Shown here: positions 24,306 to 30,753 of the stretch, piece after piece
Layout: each line of letters opens with the position of its first letter
How positions within the stretch are numbered: the stretch's first letter is position 1
DNA from: Microbacteriaceae bacterium
Lineage (GTDB): Bacteria; Actinomycetota; Actinomycetes; Actinomycetales; Microbacteriaceae
Assembly: GCA_947486475.1 (NCBI GenBank)
Contig: CANKTR010000010.1
Location: 1 to 30,753 of the forward strand
Reading direction: 5' to 3'
Length of the DNA: 30,753 nt
Translations under genes and position numbers: made by a program
Notes under the pieces: generated by a model
What the model saw: the letters and a program-made list of their open reading frames with translations, nothing else
Database searches by the model: none
What the model was told of the DNA's origin: nothing

Positions 24306-24893
24306 GTGGCCGTCAAAATCCGCCTGAAGCGCATGGGTAAAATCCATTCGCCGCATTACCGCATCGTCGTCGCTGATTCGCGCACCAAGCGCGATGGACG
24401 TTCGATTGAAGAAATCGGTCAGTACCGCCCGACCGAAAACCCGTCGCTCATCGAAATCGACTCGGAGCGCGCCCAGTACTGGCTGTCGGTCGGCGCACAG
24501 CCGAGCCCGCAGGTCCTCGTGATTCTCAAGCTCTCAGGTGACTGGGGCAAGTACAAGGGCGACAAGTCCGCCAAGAACACCATCCTGACCAAGGATGTCA
24601 AGACCGTTTTCGCCGAGGACACCGCCAAGAAGTCGGTTGTGCGTCCCCGCGTCGAAAAGAAGGTCGAAGAAGTCGCTCCGGCCGCTGCCGAGGTCGTCGA
24701 AGAGACCACCGAAGCACCCGTCGAGGCTGTCGAGTCGGCACCCGAAGCAGCAACGGAAACGGTTGATGCCGCGGTCGAAACTGCTGACGAGGCCCCTGCT
24801 GACGAGGCCCCTGCTGACGAGGCACCTGCTGACGAGGCACCTGCTGACGAGGCACCTGCTGACGAGGCACCTGCTGACGAAAAGGCCGAATAA
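24306..24893 (+). CDS. rpsP: 30S ribosomal protein S16 with repetitive acidic tail
   Basis: Structural protein of the small ribosomal subunit, needed for 16S folding. Residues 1-80 are a normal bS16 domain ([25 protein letters not shown], then [13 protein letters not shown]). The total of 195 residues is far longer than the roughly 80-residue E. coli protein. The extra C-terminal half is Ala/Glu/Pro/Val-rich and ends in six perfect Ala-Asp-Glu-Ala-Pro repeats. Acidic S16 tails are known in actinobacteria, but this one holds a minisatellite. GTG 24306 is the start because it opens the S16 domain and has GGAG 4 bases upstream. It heads the rpsP-KH-rimM unit; the KH gene starts 5 bases after the stop. 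Confidence 0.95.
   Translation: MAVKIRLKRMGKIHSPHYRIVVADSRTKRDGRSIEEIGQYRPTENPSLIEIDSERAQYWLSVGAQPSPQVLVILKLSGDWGKYKGDKSAKNTILTKDVKTVFAEDTAKKSVVRPRVEKKVEEVAPAAAEVVEETTEAPVEAVESAPEAATETVDAAVETADEAPADEAPADEAPADEAPADEAPADEAPADEKAE
24783..24872 (+). repeat. in-frame 15-bp minisatellite, 6 copies, in rpsP
   Basis: Six head-to-tail 15-base units, each GCTGACGAGGCNCCT, encode Ala-Asp-Glu-Ala-Pro; a partial unit (GCTGACGA) follows. Copies 1-2 have GCC and copies 3-6 have GCA at the fourth codon, and copies within each group are identical, so the array grew recently by unit duplication. Any change in copy number keeps the frame. Confidence 0.97.
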
Positions 24894-24898
24894 GTCTG

Positions 24899-25135
24899 AT
24901 GCTGGCGGCCGCCCTTAAGCACCTTGTCTCGGGAATCGTCGATCGCCCGGAGAGCGTCACTGTGGTGGCAAAAAGCACTCCGCGCGGCGACCTTCTCGAG
25001 GTTTCGGTGCACCCGGACGACCTCGGTCGTGTCATTGGGAAGGGCGGGCGCACAGCAAAGGCCCTGCGCACGCTCATCGTGGCAATCGCCGACGGCAAGC
25101 GCATCCGCGTGGACATCGTCGACACCGCGGAATAA
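24899..25135 (+). CDS. KH-domain RNA-binding protein (KhpA type)
   Basis: A 78-residue protein consisting of one KH domain. GRVIGKGGRTAKALR at 43-57 holds the GxxG RNA-binding loop (Gly47-Gly50). KhpA-type proteins lie between rpsP and rimM in many Gram-positive bacteria and bind RNA, sometimes with KhpB; in Streptococcus they affect cell division and elongation (family knowledge). The ATG lies 5 bases after the rpsP stop and the stop codon overlaps the rimM start in TAATG, so it is part of the ribosome-maturation operon. Its precise RNA targets are not predictable from sequence. Confidence 0.93.
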   Translation: MLAAALKHLVSGIVDRPESVTVVAKSTPRGDLLEVSVHPDDLGRVIGKGGRTAKALRTLIVAIADGKRIRVDIVDTAE

Positions 25136-25710
25136 TGATCTCCGCGAAGCGGCCGGAATCGGGTCTCCGCGTCGGTCGACTTCTCAAGGCACACGGGCTC
25201 AAGGGCGCCATCAAGCTCGAGTTGTACACCGACGACCCTGCGCTGCGGTTTGTTCCCGGTTCGGTGTACACGCTTCAGGTTCTTGACGAATCGCCCTGGG
25301 TGGGTAAGACCGTCACGCTCAAAGAACTCAAGTGGTACAACGATCAGGCGGTGGTTTTTCTCGAGGGAATCGACGACCGCGATGCTGCCGAGTCTCTCGT
25401 CAAGGCGATTCTCTGGGTCGACGAGGACCAGGATTCCCGACCTGTCGAGGAGGACGCCTGGTATGACTACCAGCTCATTGGGTTGACGGTCCGCCGCAAC
25501 GGTCACGCCGTTGGCACCATCTCTCGGGTCGACCACTTCCCGGCCCAAGACCTTCTCATCATCGACACGGGCGATGCCGAGGTTCTCGTCCCGTTCGTCA
25601 AAGCGATTGTCACGGGTGTTGACATTGAGGCGGGAACGATGGACATCGACCCTCCGATCGGACTCTTTGAAGACCCGGTCGATGACGAGCCCGAAACGGC
25701 CGGCGCGTAG
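25135..25710 (+). CDS. rimM: ribosome maturation factor RimM
   Basis: Binds S19 and assists maturation of the 3' domain of 16S rRNA in 30S assembly. The 191-residue product has the N-terminal RimM beta-barrel ([25 protein letters not shown], near 11-35) and a C-terminal PRC-barrel domain (from about residue 100, [10 protein letters not shown], with VPFVKAIV near the end). The acidic tail [13 protein letters not shown] is not conserved. The ATG shares one base with the KH-gene stop (TAATG). The stop TAG begins the TAGAGT hexamer before trmD. Confidence 0.95.
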   Translation: MISAKRPESGLRVGRLLKAHGLKGAIKLELYTDDPALRFVPGSVYTLQVLDESPWVGKTVTLKELKWYNDQAVVFLEGIDDRDAAESLVKAILWVDEDQDSRPVEEDAWYDYQLIGLTVRRNGHAVGTISRVDHFPAQDLLIIDTGDAEVLVPFVKAIVTGVDIEAGTMDIDPPIGLFEDPVDDEPETAGA

Positions 25711-25713
25711 AGT
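25708..25713 (+). promoter_or_regulatory. -10-like TAGAGT made from the rimM stop codon, leaderless-type promoter of trmD
   Basis: The rimM stop TAG plus AGT gives TAGAGT, 7 bases before the trmD GTG at 25721, with only TTCTCTC between and no ribosome binding site. Confidence 0.45.
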
Positions 25714-25720
25714 TTCTCTC

Positions 25721-26401
25721 GTGCGCATTGACATCGTCACCATCTTTCCCGAGTTCTTCGGGGTGCTCGACGTGTCGCTCGTCGGTAAAGCCCGTGAATC
25801 CGGATTAGTGACGATTGAGGCCACGAATCTGCGTGATTTCACCCACGACGTTCACAAGACCGTCGACGACAGCCCGTACGGCGGTGGCGCGGGTATGGTC
25901 ATGCGCCCCGAACCCTGGGGCGAGGCACTCGACTCGCTCATCACCGACGTCACCGTGCTCGTCGTCCCGTCGCCCGCCGGCGAGCTTTTCACCCAGGGCA
26001 TCGCCCGCGAACTGTCCAATGAATCACACCTCGTGTTCGCGTGTGGCCGCTATGAGGGAATCGACCAGCGCGTCATCGACCACTTCGCGGGTCGCGTCCG
26101 AGTGCGCGAACTCTCGCTCGGGGATTACGTTCTCAACGGCGGAGAGGTCGCGACCATGGCGATGATCGAGGCCATCACTCGACTGGTGCCCGGAATGGTG
26201 GGGAACCCCGCCTCTCTTGACGAGGAGAGCCACGAGGACGGTGTTCTCGAGTATCCGTCGTATACCAAGCCCCAAGAATGGAGGGGGCTCACGGTTCCCG
26301 AAATCCTTCTCAGTGGACACCACGCGAAAATCGCCGAGTGGCGGCATGCCCAACAGGTTGAGCGAACGCGTGCGCGTCGGCCCGACTTGCTCGGGGATTA
26401 G
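25721..26401 (+). CDS. trmD: tRNA (guanine(37)-N(1))-methyltransferase
   Basis: Methylates G37 next to the anticodon using SAM, preventing +1 frameshifting. The 226-residue product is a SPOUT (trefoil-knot) enzyme: it starts [13 protein letters not shown], has [17 protein letters not shown], the knot segments [11 protein letters not shown] and [22 protein letters not shown], and ends with the TrmD C-terminal region ([13 protein letters not shown]). GTG at 25721 is the start because it opens the conserved N-terminus; longer forms overlap rimM. The stop codon overlaps the map stop on the other strand (TTAG at 26398-26401). Confidence 0.97.
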   Translation: MRIDIVTIFPEFFGVLDVSLVGKARESGLVTIEATNLRDFTHDVHKTVDDSPYGGGAGMVMRPEPWGEALDSLITDVTVLVVPSPAGELFTQGIARELSNESHLVFACGRYEGIDQRVIDHFAGRVRVRELSLGDYVLNGGEVATMAMIEAITRLVPGMVGNPASLDEESHEDGVLEYPSYTKPQEWRGLTVPEILLSGHHAKIAEWRHAQQVERTRARRPDLLGD

Positions 26402-27165
26402 ACCCGCGCTGTGAGAACGATCGGCCCCTTTGCCGTGATGGCGATGGTGTGCTCGCTGTGAGCACCACGTGAGCCATCGGCTGACCGCAGTGTCCAACCG
26501 TCAGCGTCGGTGAAGATTTCGTCGGTGTCGCGCATGAACCACGGCTCGATTGCGATGACGAGCCCCTCGCGAAGTTTGTAGCCGCGCCCGGGTCGGCCGT
26601 CATTGGGGACGTGCGGGTCGCCGTGCATTTCGCGACCGACACCGTGGCCGCCGAAGTCGAGGTTTACGCCATAGCCATAGGCGTCAGCGACGTCGCCGAT
26701 GGCAGCGGAAATGTCACCAATCGCATTGCCGGCGGTCGCCGCGGCGATCCCGGCAACGAGTGCCTCTTCGGTCGCCTTGATTATTCGAAGGTCTTCTGGG
26801 TCGGCGGCGCCGGCAACAAAACTGATTGCCGAGTCACACACCCAGCCGTCGATACTCGCCGCGAAGTCGATGCTGACAATGTCGCCATCAGCGATGACGT
26901 AGTCGTGGGGGAGCCCGTGCAGCACCGCATCGTTGATGCTGGTGCAGATGACCTTGCCGAACGGAGAGCCGCCGAACGAAGGGTGATAGTCGATATAACA
27001 GGACTCTGCACCAGCATCTCGGATCATCTGATGGGCGATGGCGTCCAGTTCGAGAAGGTTGGTGCCAACACGTGCTGCCTCTCGGACGGCCACCAGAACC
27101 GACGCGACGAATCGTCCAGCGGGTCGCATCGCCTCAATTTCGGCGGGGGTGCGAAGTTCAATCAC
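26398..27165 (-). CDS. map: type I methionine aminopeptidase
   Basis: Removes N-terminal Met from new proteins with small second residues. The 255-residue product is an M24 pita-bread enzyme with all five metal ligands: Asp100 (VSIDFAA), Asp111 (VCDSAISF), His174 ([13 protein letters not shown]), Glu207 (AIEPWF) and Glu238 (GAHSEHT). His83 in VLHGLP is the substrate-side histidine. GTG at 27165 is chosen because the protein then begins [17 protein letters not shown], and AGGAAGAAGG lies just upstream; the longer frame to 27372 crosses the divergent rplS leader. It lies inverted between trmD and rplS, neighbours that usually adjoin. Confidence 0.95.
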   Translation of the reverse strand: MIELRTPAEIEAMRPAGRFVASVLVAVREAARVGTNLLELDAIAHQMIRDAGAESCYIDYHPSFGGSPFGKVICTSINDAVLHGLPHDYVIADGDIVSIDFAASIDGWVCDSAISFVAGAADPEDLRIIKATEEALVAGIAAATAGNAIGDISAAIGDVADAYGYGVNLDFGGHGVGREMHGDPHVPNDGRPGRGYKLREGLVIAIEPWFMRDTDEIFTDADGWTLRSADGSRGAHSEHTIAITAKGPIVLTARV

Positions 27166-27190
27166 GTCGGGCCTTCTTCCTATCCGTGTC

Positions 27191-27207
27191 AGCCTAATTG
27201 GTATTGT
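27191..27207. promoter_or_regulatory. back-to-back -10-like elements for map and rplS
   Basis: Minus-strand TAGGCT (27196-27191) would start a short map leader carrying the AGGAAGAAGG ribosome site. Plus-strand TATTGT (27202-27207) would start an rplS leader of about 140 bases. Only 5 bases separate them, so the promoters probably compete. No clear -35 boxes are seen. Confidence 0.35.
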
Positions 27208-27234
27208 GCGCTCGACTGTGGCAGGATTGTGCCT

Positions 27235-27250
27235 TGTGCCGACTGGCACA
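27235..27250 (+). other. hairpin in the rplS leader
   Basis: TGTGCC (27235-27240) and GGCACA (27245-27250) pair perfectly around GACT. It lies about 20 bases into the predicted rplS leader. Ribosomal protein leaders often carry regulatory structure, but I cannot match this to a named motif. Confidence 0.35.
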
Positions 27251-27353
27251 CGCGATTCACGGGCCCTCTGCTTCGGGGGACGAGCCATGTGACCATATCG
27301 CGACCAGAACCTCCCGCATCCGGCCCGAAGCGAGTGCAGAAAGCGAAAGAACA

Positions 27354-27701
27354 ATGCAGAAATTTGATGCAATTGACGCCGCGTCGCTTCGTAGCGACAT
27401 CCCCGACTTCCGCGTCGGTGACACGGTGAAGGTTCACGTAAACATCATTGAAGGTACCCGCAGCCGAATCCAGGTTTTCCAGGGTGTCGTCATCGGCCGT
27501 AACGGTCACGGTATTGGCGAGACGTTCAACGTCCGCAAGATTTCGTTCCAGGTCGGTGTCGAGCGTAAGTTCCCGGTCCACTCGCCGGTCATCGACCACA
27601 TCGAGCTCGTCAGCCGCGGTGATGTCCGGCGTGCCAAGCTCTACTACTTGCGTGCACTTCGCGGCAAGAAGGCAAAGATTCGCGAGAAGCGCGACTCGTA
27701 A
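27354..27701 (+). CDS. rplS: 50S ribosomal protein L19
   Basis: Large-subunit protein at the subunit interface, contributing to bridge B8. The 115-residue product has normal length and typical blocks [30 protein letters not shown] and [18 protein letters not shown] at 27354 is the start ([17 protein letters not shown]); the longer frame to 27198 would run through the leader and map promoter. The ribosome site is weak (GAAAGA). A strong terminator hairpin follows at 27719-27756, so rplS may be monocistronic, unlike the trmD-rplS operon of many bacteria, which here is interrupted by map. Confidence 0.97.
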   Translation: MQKFDAIDAASLRSDIPDFRVGDTVKVHVNIIEGTRSRIQVFQGVVIGRNGHGIGETFNVRKISFQVGVERKFPVHSPVIDHIELVSRGDVRRAKLYYLRALRGKKAKIREKRDS

Positions 27702-27718
27702 GTTTTCGAACTCTCGAT

Positions 27719-27756
27719 ATGAGCCCGTCACGTTATGTGAGGGGCTCGTATTCTTT
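27719..27756 (+). terminator. intrinsic terminator after rplS
   Basis: ATGAGCCC (27719-27726) pairs with GGGCTCGT (27742-27749) with one T.G pair; after a G/G mismatch, TCAC (27728-27731) pairs with GTGA (27737-27740) around GTTAT. ATTCTTT follows. It starts 17 bases after the rplS stop and is the best terminator in the window. Confidence 0.75.
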
Positions 27757-27761
27757 AGTCG

Positions 27762-27767
27762 TAGAAT
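27762..27767 (+). promoter_or_regulatory. -10-like TAGAAT upstream of lepB
   Basis: TAGAAT follows the rplS terminator, 39 bases before the lepB ATG. With a start about 7 bases downstream the leader would be roughly 33 bases and would carry GAGGA before the ATG. Confidence 0.4.
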
Positions 27768-27806
27768 TGCGCAATACCCACTTCCGGACGCGTTTCTGAG
27801 GACCCC

Positions 27807-28496
27807 ATGACCAACTCCTTTGTCAAAGGCCTTTTGGGGTTTCTCAAGGATTTGGTCATCATCGTCGCGGCGGCGCTCCTGATTTCGTTCGTCGTCAAAA
27901 CGTTCCTGTTTCGCTCGTTCTTCATCCCATCAGCATCGATGGAAAACACGCTCATGGTGGACGACCGCATCATTGTCAACGAGTTGGTTCCCGATGTTTT
28001 CCCTCTCGAACACGGCGATGTCGTGGTGTTTAGTGACCCGGGTGGTTGGTTACCCGATTACAACTCGCCGGACCCCGACCTCATCACGGCCGCTCTCGAT
28101 CTGATTGCGACGGTCGTCGGTTTCGGCGGGTCTGACTCCGAAGACCATCTCGTCAAACGTCTGATCGGGTTGCCGGGCGACCGCGTCGTGTGTTGCGACG
28201 ACAAGGGGTTGTTGCAGGTCAACGGGAAGTCGGTCAACGAACCGTATATCCTCACCCCCTCGAATGACGACGCATCGAGTGGCATGGAATTCGACATCAC
28301 CGTCCCCGACGATTCGCTGTGGGTGATGGGCGACAATCGATACGACTCGGCTGATTCGCGCTACAACCAGGACAAACCGGGAGGAGGCTTCGTTCCTCTC
28401 GACACGGTTGTCGGCCGTGCCGTCGTTGTCTCATGGCCGGTGTCGAACTGGACGTGGCTCGACAATCACGCTGGTAACTTCGCGAATGCCGAGTGA
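27807..28496 (+). CDS. lepB: signal peptidase I
   Basis: Membrane serine protease that cleaves Sec and Tat signal peptides on the outer face of the membrane. The 229-residue product has one N-terminal membrane anchor (about 15-35) and the Ser/Lys dyad: Ser44 in IPSASMENTL and Lys117 in LVKRLIGLPGD. GDNRYDSADSR at 175-185 is the conserved box E. The insert at about 83-110 between the dyad residues is a lineage-specific loop. GAGGA precedes the ATG at 27807. The last 11 bases overlap the start of rnhB. Position after rplS and before rnhB is standard in actinobacteria. Confidence 0.96.
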   Translation: MTNSFVKGLLGFLKDLVIIVAAALLISFVVKTFLFRSFFIPSASMENTLMVDDRIIVNELVPDVFPLEHGDVVVFSDPGGWLPDYNSPDPDLITAALDLIATVVGFGGSDSEDHLVKRLIGLPGDRVVCCDDKGLLQVNGKSVNEPYILTPSNDDASSGMEFDITVPDDSLWVMGDNRYDSADSRYNQDKPGGGFVPLDTVVGRAVVVSWPVSNWTWLDNHAGNFANAE

Positions 28497-29142
28497 CCCG
28501 ACCCTCGATCTCGAACGCGAGCTGCTCGCGAACGGTAACGGGATTGTGGTCGGAGTCGACGAGGTCGGACGCGGTGCAGTGGCGGGTCCGGTCGTGGTCG
28601 GTGCTGCTGTGATTCGCGCCGCGACGGGTTTCCCAACCGGTCTGCGCGACTCGAAACTGATCGCTGCGTCAAAGCGCGAAAAATTGATGCAGCCCGTGGC
28701 CGACTGGGTGGATGCCATCGCGACGGGTGAAGCGACGGCCGCCGAGATCGACGAGTTCGGAATCATCTCGGCGCTCGCACGCGCGGCCGAGCGCGCGTTC
28801 GCAACCCTCGCGATCGACGGTCACGATCTGGTCGGTGCTTCGGTGATTTTGGATGGTTCGCACAACTGGCTGAAGGCTTCGCTGTTGCCGCCCGTTGACA
28901 TTATGGTGCGCACCAAGGCCGACCGTGATTGCGCGGTGGTCGCGGCCGCTTCCGTCTGGGCCAAGGTCTATCGGGACCGGCTCATGGTCGATGCCGCGGG
29001 TGACGACGACACCTACGGCTGGGCGTCGAACAAGGGGTATGGAAGCGAAGGTCACTTCGACGCGATTCGTGCACACGGCGCGACCGACTTCCATCGGCGC
29101 ACGTGGTTGTCCTCGGTATTGCCCGTGGCGCCGAAAGAATAG
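28486..29142 (+). CDS. rnhB: ribonuclease HII
   Basis: Removes ribonucleotides from DNA and RNA from RNA-DNA hybrids. The 218-residue product carries the DEDD catalytic set: Asp25 and Glu26 in GVDEVGRGAVAGPV, Asp123 in ILDGSH, and Asp146 in KADRDCAVVAAASVWAKV. ATG at 28486 is the only start that gives a family-like N-terminus; an in-frame start at 28408 lies within lepB. It overlaps lepB by 11 bases. TAACTT lies 5 bases before the ATG, a possible but weaker leaderless-type element. The stop TAG opens the hexamer for the next gene. Confidence 0.96.
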   Translation: MPSDPTLDLERELLANGNGIVVGVDEVGRGAVAGPVVVGAAVIRAATGFPTGLRDSKLIAASKREKLMQPVADWVDAIATGEATAAEIDEFGIISALARAAERAFATLAIDGHDLVGASVILDGSHNWLKASLLPPVDIMVRTKADRDCAVVAAASVWAKVYRDRLMVDAAGDDDTYGWASNKGYGSEGHFDAIRAHGATDFHRRTWLSSVLPVAPKE

Positions 29143-29145
29143 AAT
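29140..29145 (+). promoter_or_regulatory. -10-like TAGAAT made from the rnhB stop codon, upstream of the DUF2469 gene
   Basis: The rnhB stop TAG plus AAT makes TAGAAT, 8 bases before the ATG at 29154. The same hexamer occurs before lepB. Confidence 0.45.
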
Positions 29146-29153
29146 GAATCTCG

Positions 29154-29480
29154 ATGAATGACGATGACCTTGATGCCTACGACCGCGACGCCGAACTGCA
29201 ACTGTTCCGCGAATACCGCGATGTCGTCGCGCAGTTCTCGTATGTGGTCGAAACCGAGCGGCGCTTTTACCTCGCGAACGATGTTCAGCAGGTCGTGAAA
29301 GAAGCGGGTAACGATTTCTATTTTGAGTTGACGCTCACCGATGTCTGGGTGTGGGATGTCTATCGCGCCGACCGTTTCGTGAAGTCGGTCAAGATTCTGA
29401 CGTTCAAGGACATCAATGTCGAAGAGACGGGCAAGAAGGAACTCAAGTTGCCGCGTGACCTCGCCCTCGGCGACAATTAA
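29154..29480 (+). CDS. DUF2469 family protein
   Basis: A 108-residue acidic cytoplasmic protein of the DUF2469 family, which is confined to actinobacteria and nearly always lies between rnhB and yraN (Rv2901c in M. tuberculosis). Its function is not established. It has no signal peptide or membrane segment. Visible conserved features are the acidic start MNDDDLDAYDRDAELQL, the YRDVVAQFSYVVETERRFYLAN block, and VWVWDVYRADRFV. The ATG at 29154 is preceded by a -10-like TAGAAT overlapping the rnhB stop. A GC-rich hairpin lies 10 bases after the stop. Confidence 0.93.
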   Translation: MNDDDLDAYDRDAELQLFREYRDVVAQFSYVVETERRFYLANDVQQVVKEAGNDFYFELTLTDVWVWDVYRADRFVKSVKILTFKDINVEETGKKELKLPRDLALGDN

Positions 29481-29490
29481 CCTTTTCGCA

Positions 29491-29508
29491 CACCGCCCCG
29501 CCGCGGTG
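29491..29508 (+). terminator. possible terminator hairpin after the DUF2469 gene
   Basis: CACCGC (29491-29496) pairs perfectly with GCGGTG (29503-29508) around CCCGCC. No T-run follows, so termination would be weak. The rest of the 99-base gap contains only the yraN ribosome site GGAGG. Confidence 0.35.
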
Positions 29509-29579
29509 AGTTCTGCACCGTTCGCGTAGGACCCGTCCTGTCCGCCACGCCTAACCCCGACCCTGTTGGGGGAGGAACA

Positions 29580-29939
29580 ATGGCACTCAAAGACGAACTG
29601 GGCCGATGGGGCGAAACCGTCGCCGGCGATTTTCTCGTCGCGAACGGCTACGAGGTGCTCGATCGCGGTTGGCGTTGCCGCCACGGTGAAATCGACATCA
29701 TCGCGCGACACGGACGAACCGTCGCGTTTGTCGAGGTCAAAACCCGCAGAACACACCGGTACGGGCATCCTCTCGAGGCGATAACCTCGGCCAAGTTCGC
29801 GCGATTGAGAGTTCTCGCGGGCGAGTGGTGCCGTGTCAACCGTGTGCACGCCGGAACGGTTCGAATTGATGCGATCGGCATCATCGGTGATGGACTCGCG
29901 GTTGGCAGACTCGAACACCGAATCGGAGTCATCGAATGA
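29580..29939 (+). CDS. YraN family endonuclease-like protein (UPF0102)
   Basis: A 119-residue protein with a restriction-endonuclease-like fold. GEIDIIARHGRTVAFVEVKTR at 36-56 contains the PD-(D/E)xK-type residues Asp39, Glu52 and Lys54. The gene is widely conserved next to comM and rnhB; its biological role is unclear, with Holliday-junction resolvase-like activity proposed on structural grounds. The start ATG 29580 is supported by GGAGG just upstream. The stop overlaps the comM start by ATGA (29936-29939). Confidence 0.93.
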   Translation: MALKDELGRWGETVAGDFLVANGYEVLDRGWRCRHGEIDIIARHGRTVAFVEVKTRRTHRYGHPLEAITSAKFARLRVLAGEWCRVNRVHAGTVRIDAIGIIGDGLAVGRLEHRIGVIE

Positions 29940-30753
29940 CCGTCGGTCGGACTAAGGCGATTGCGCTGTCAGGGCTGTCGGGCCACCTCGTCGACATCGA
30001 GGCCGACATTGCGTCGGGGTTGCCCGCGCTCGTGCTCATCGGGTTGCCCGATGCGTCGCTGGGTGAATCGAAAGACCGCGTTCGCAGTGCCGTTGCTAAC
30101 TCGGGGTGTGCGATGCCGCCCACGCGCGTCACGGTTAATCTTTCGCCCGCGAGCCTGCCGAAACAGGGCAGCGGATTCGACCTCGCCATCGCATTGGCGA
30201 TTCTGGCGGGGACGAGGGACGTGCCAGCGGAATCCGTCGCCGCGTGTGTGCATGTCGGAGAGCTCGCCCTCGACGGTCGGGTCCGACCGGTTGCGGGAAT
30301 TCTGCCCGCAGTGGTCGCCGCGCGCGATGCGGGGGCTAGGCGCATCATGGTGCCGGCGGGAAATCGCCCAGAGGCGGAACTCGTTCCGGGCATCGAGGTC
30401 ATCGCGGTGGCCAGTCTCGCCCACGCTCTTCGCGAGCACGGTGCCGAGATTGTGGTGCCAGACGTCGATGCGATTGAGCCTCCGAGCGAGTCCGAGTCGG
30501 AACCGTCGTCACGAGACCTGTCGGACATCGTCGGGCAACCCGACGTCGTCGACGCACTGGTCACCGCCGCGACGGGAGGACACCACATGTTTTTGCTGGG
30601 GCCGCCGGGCGCTGGGAAAACGATGCTGGCAGAACGACTCGTCGACATTTTGCCAGACCTGGACACCCGCGAGGCACTCGAGGTCACGAGCATCGCGTCG
30701 TTAGCCCGCGTCGCGCAAACACGAAAGCTGATGACCCGACCCCCGTTCATCGC
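29936..30753 (+). CDS. YifB/ComM family Mg-chelatase-like ATPase, 3'-truncated
   Basis: The frame is open to the window edge; 272 residues are visible of a usual 500 or so. The N-terminal Lon-protease-like (ChlI) domain spans about 1-180 (MTVGRTKAIALSGL, LIGLPDASLGESKDRVRSAV, NLSPASLPKQGSGFDLAIALAIL), followed by the AAA+ core with DIVGQ and Walker A GPPGAGKT. In naturally competent bacteria ComM is a hexameric helicase that promotes branch migration during transformation; in actinobacteria the gene usually precedes dprA, so a DNA-processing role is likely. The ATG at 29936 overlaps the yraN stop. Confidence 0.94.
   Translation, partial: MTVGRTKAIALSGLSGHLVDIEADIASGLPALVLIGLPDASLGESKDRVRSAVANSGCAMPPTRVTVNLSPASLPKQGSGFDLAIALAILAGTRDVPAESVAACVHVGELALDGRVRPVAGILPAVVAARDAGARRIMVPAGNRPEAELVPGIEVIAVASLAHALREHGAEIVVPDVDAIEPPSESESEPSSRDLSDIVGQPDVVDALVTAATGGHHMFLLGPPGAGKTMLAERLVDILPDLDTREALEVTSIASLARVAQTRKLMTRPPFI

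Noticed and set aside
24598..25842. 414-codon minus-strand frame opposite rpsP, the KH gene, rimM and trmD
   Set aside because: It crosses four conserved genes and its repeat segment is the antisense of the S16 minisatellite.
27166..27372. Longer N-terminus for Map
   Set aside because: The extra 69 codons run through the divergent rplS leader; the GTG at 27165 has a good ribosome site and gives the conserved N-terminus.

Overview
The window is housekeeping chromosome from a moderately high-GC actinobacterium, most likely a Micrococcales member of Microbacteriaceae type (inferred from gene order and protein signatures; no rRNA is present). The order leuC-leuD ... gpsA - ddl slot - DUF3515 - thiL ... 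recG - coaD - yceD - rpmF - rnc - mutM - smc - ftsY - ffh - rpsP - KH - rimM - trmD - rplS - lepB - rnhB - DUF2469 - yraN - comM is the ancestral actinobacterial order, also largely kept in Mycobacterium tuberculosis. There are 34 protein genes. I see no tRNA, rRNA, insertion sequence, phage gene or CRISPR array. No stretch over 300 bases lacks a gene; the longest gap (9341-9610) is the most structured DNA in the window.

Left part (1-9340), all on the plus strand: a 5'-truncated TerC membrane protein, leuC and leuD (leucine synthesis), murA (first committed step of peptidoglycan), plsC and gpsA (phospholipid), then three tightly packed genes: an alpha/beta hydrolase, a membrane-anchored MurF-like ligase and a divergent D-Ala-D-Ala-ligase-like ATP-grasp enzyme. 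These three sit where relatives usually carry one ordinary ddl gene, and they are the best candidate here for unusual envelope chemistry.

The gap at 9341-9610 lies between convergent genes. It holds 17 perfect CATCC units (on the minus strand a regular G-quadruplex motif), a small hairpin, and a long nested hairpin with GAAA tetraloop whose arms contain DnaA-box-like sequence.

Middle part (9611-21731): a DUF3515 lipoprotein (minus), thiL, rsmD (minus), recG, coaD, yceD/DUF177, rpmF, rnc, mutM, smc, ftsY and a gamma-carbonic-anhydrase-like protein. These serve DNA repair, chromosome condensation, CoA and thiamine cofactors, RNA processing and protein targeting.

Right part (21744-30753): ffh, an EamA transporter, the rpsP-KH-rimM-trmD ribosome-maturation operon (S16 with a repetitive acidic tail), map (minus), rplS, lepB, rnhB, DUF2469, yraN and a 3'-truncated comM.

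A feature running through the window is the start-site architecture. About a third of the genes have a TANNNT hexamer 6-8 bases before the start codon and no Shine-Dalgarno sequence, as expected for leaderless mRNAs. In several, the TAG stop codon of the gene upstream forms the first three bases of that hexamer. The remaining genes are translationally coupled (ATGA, TTGA or TAATG overlaps) or have ordinary ribosome binding sites.
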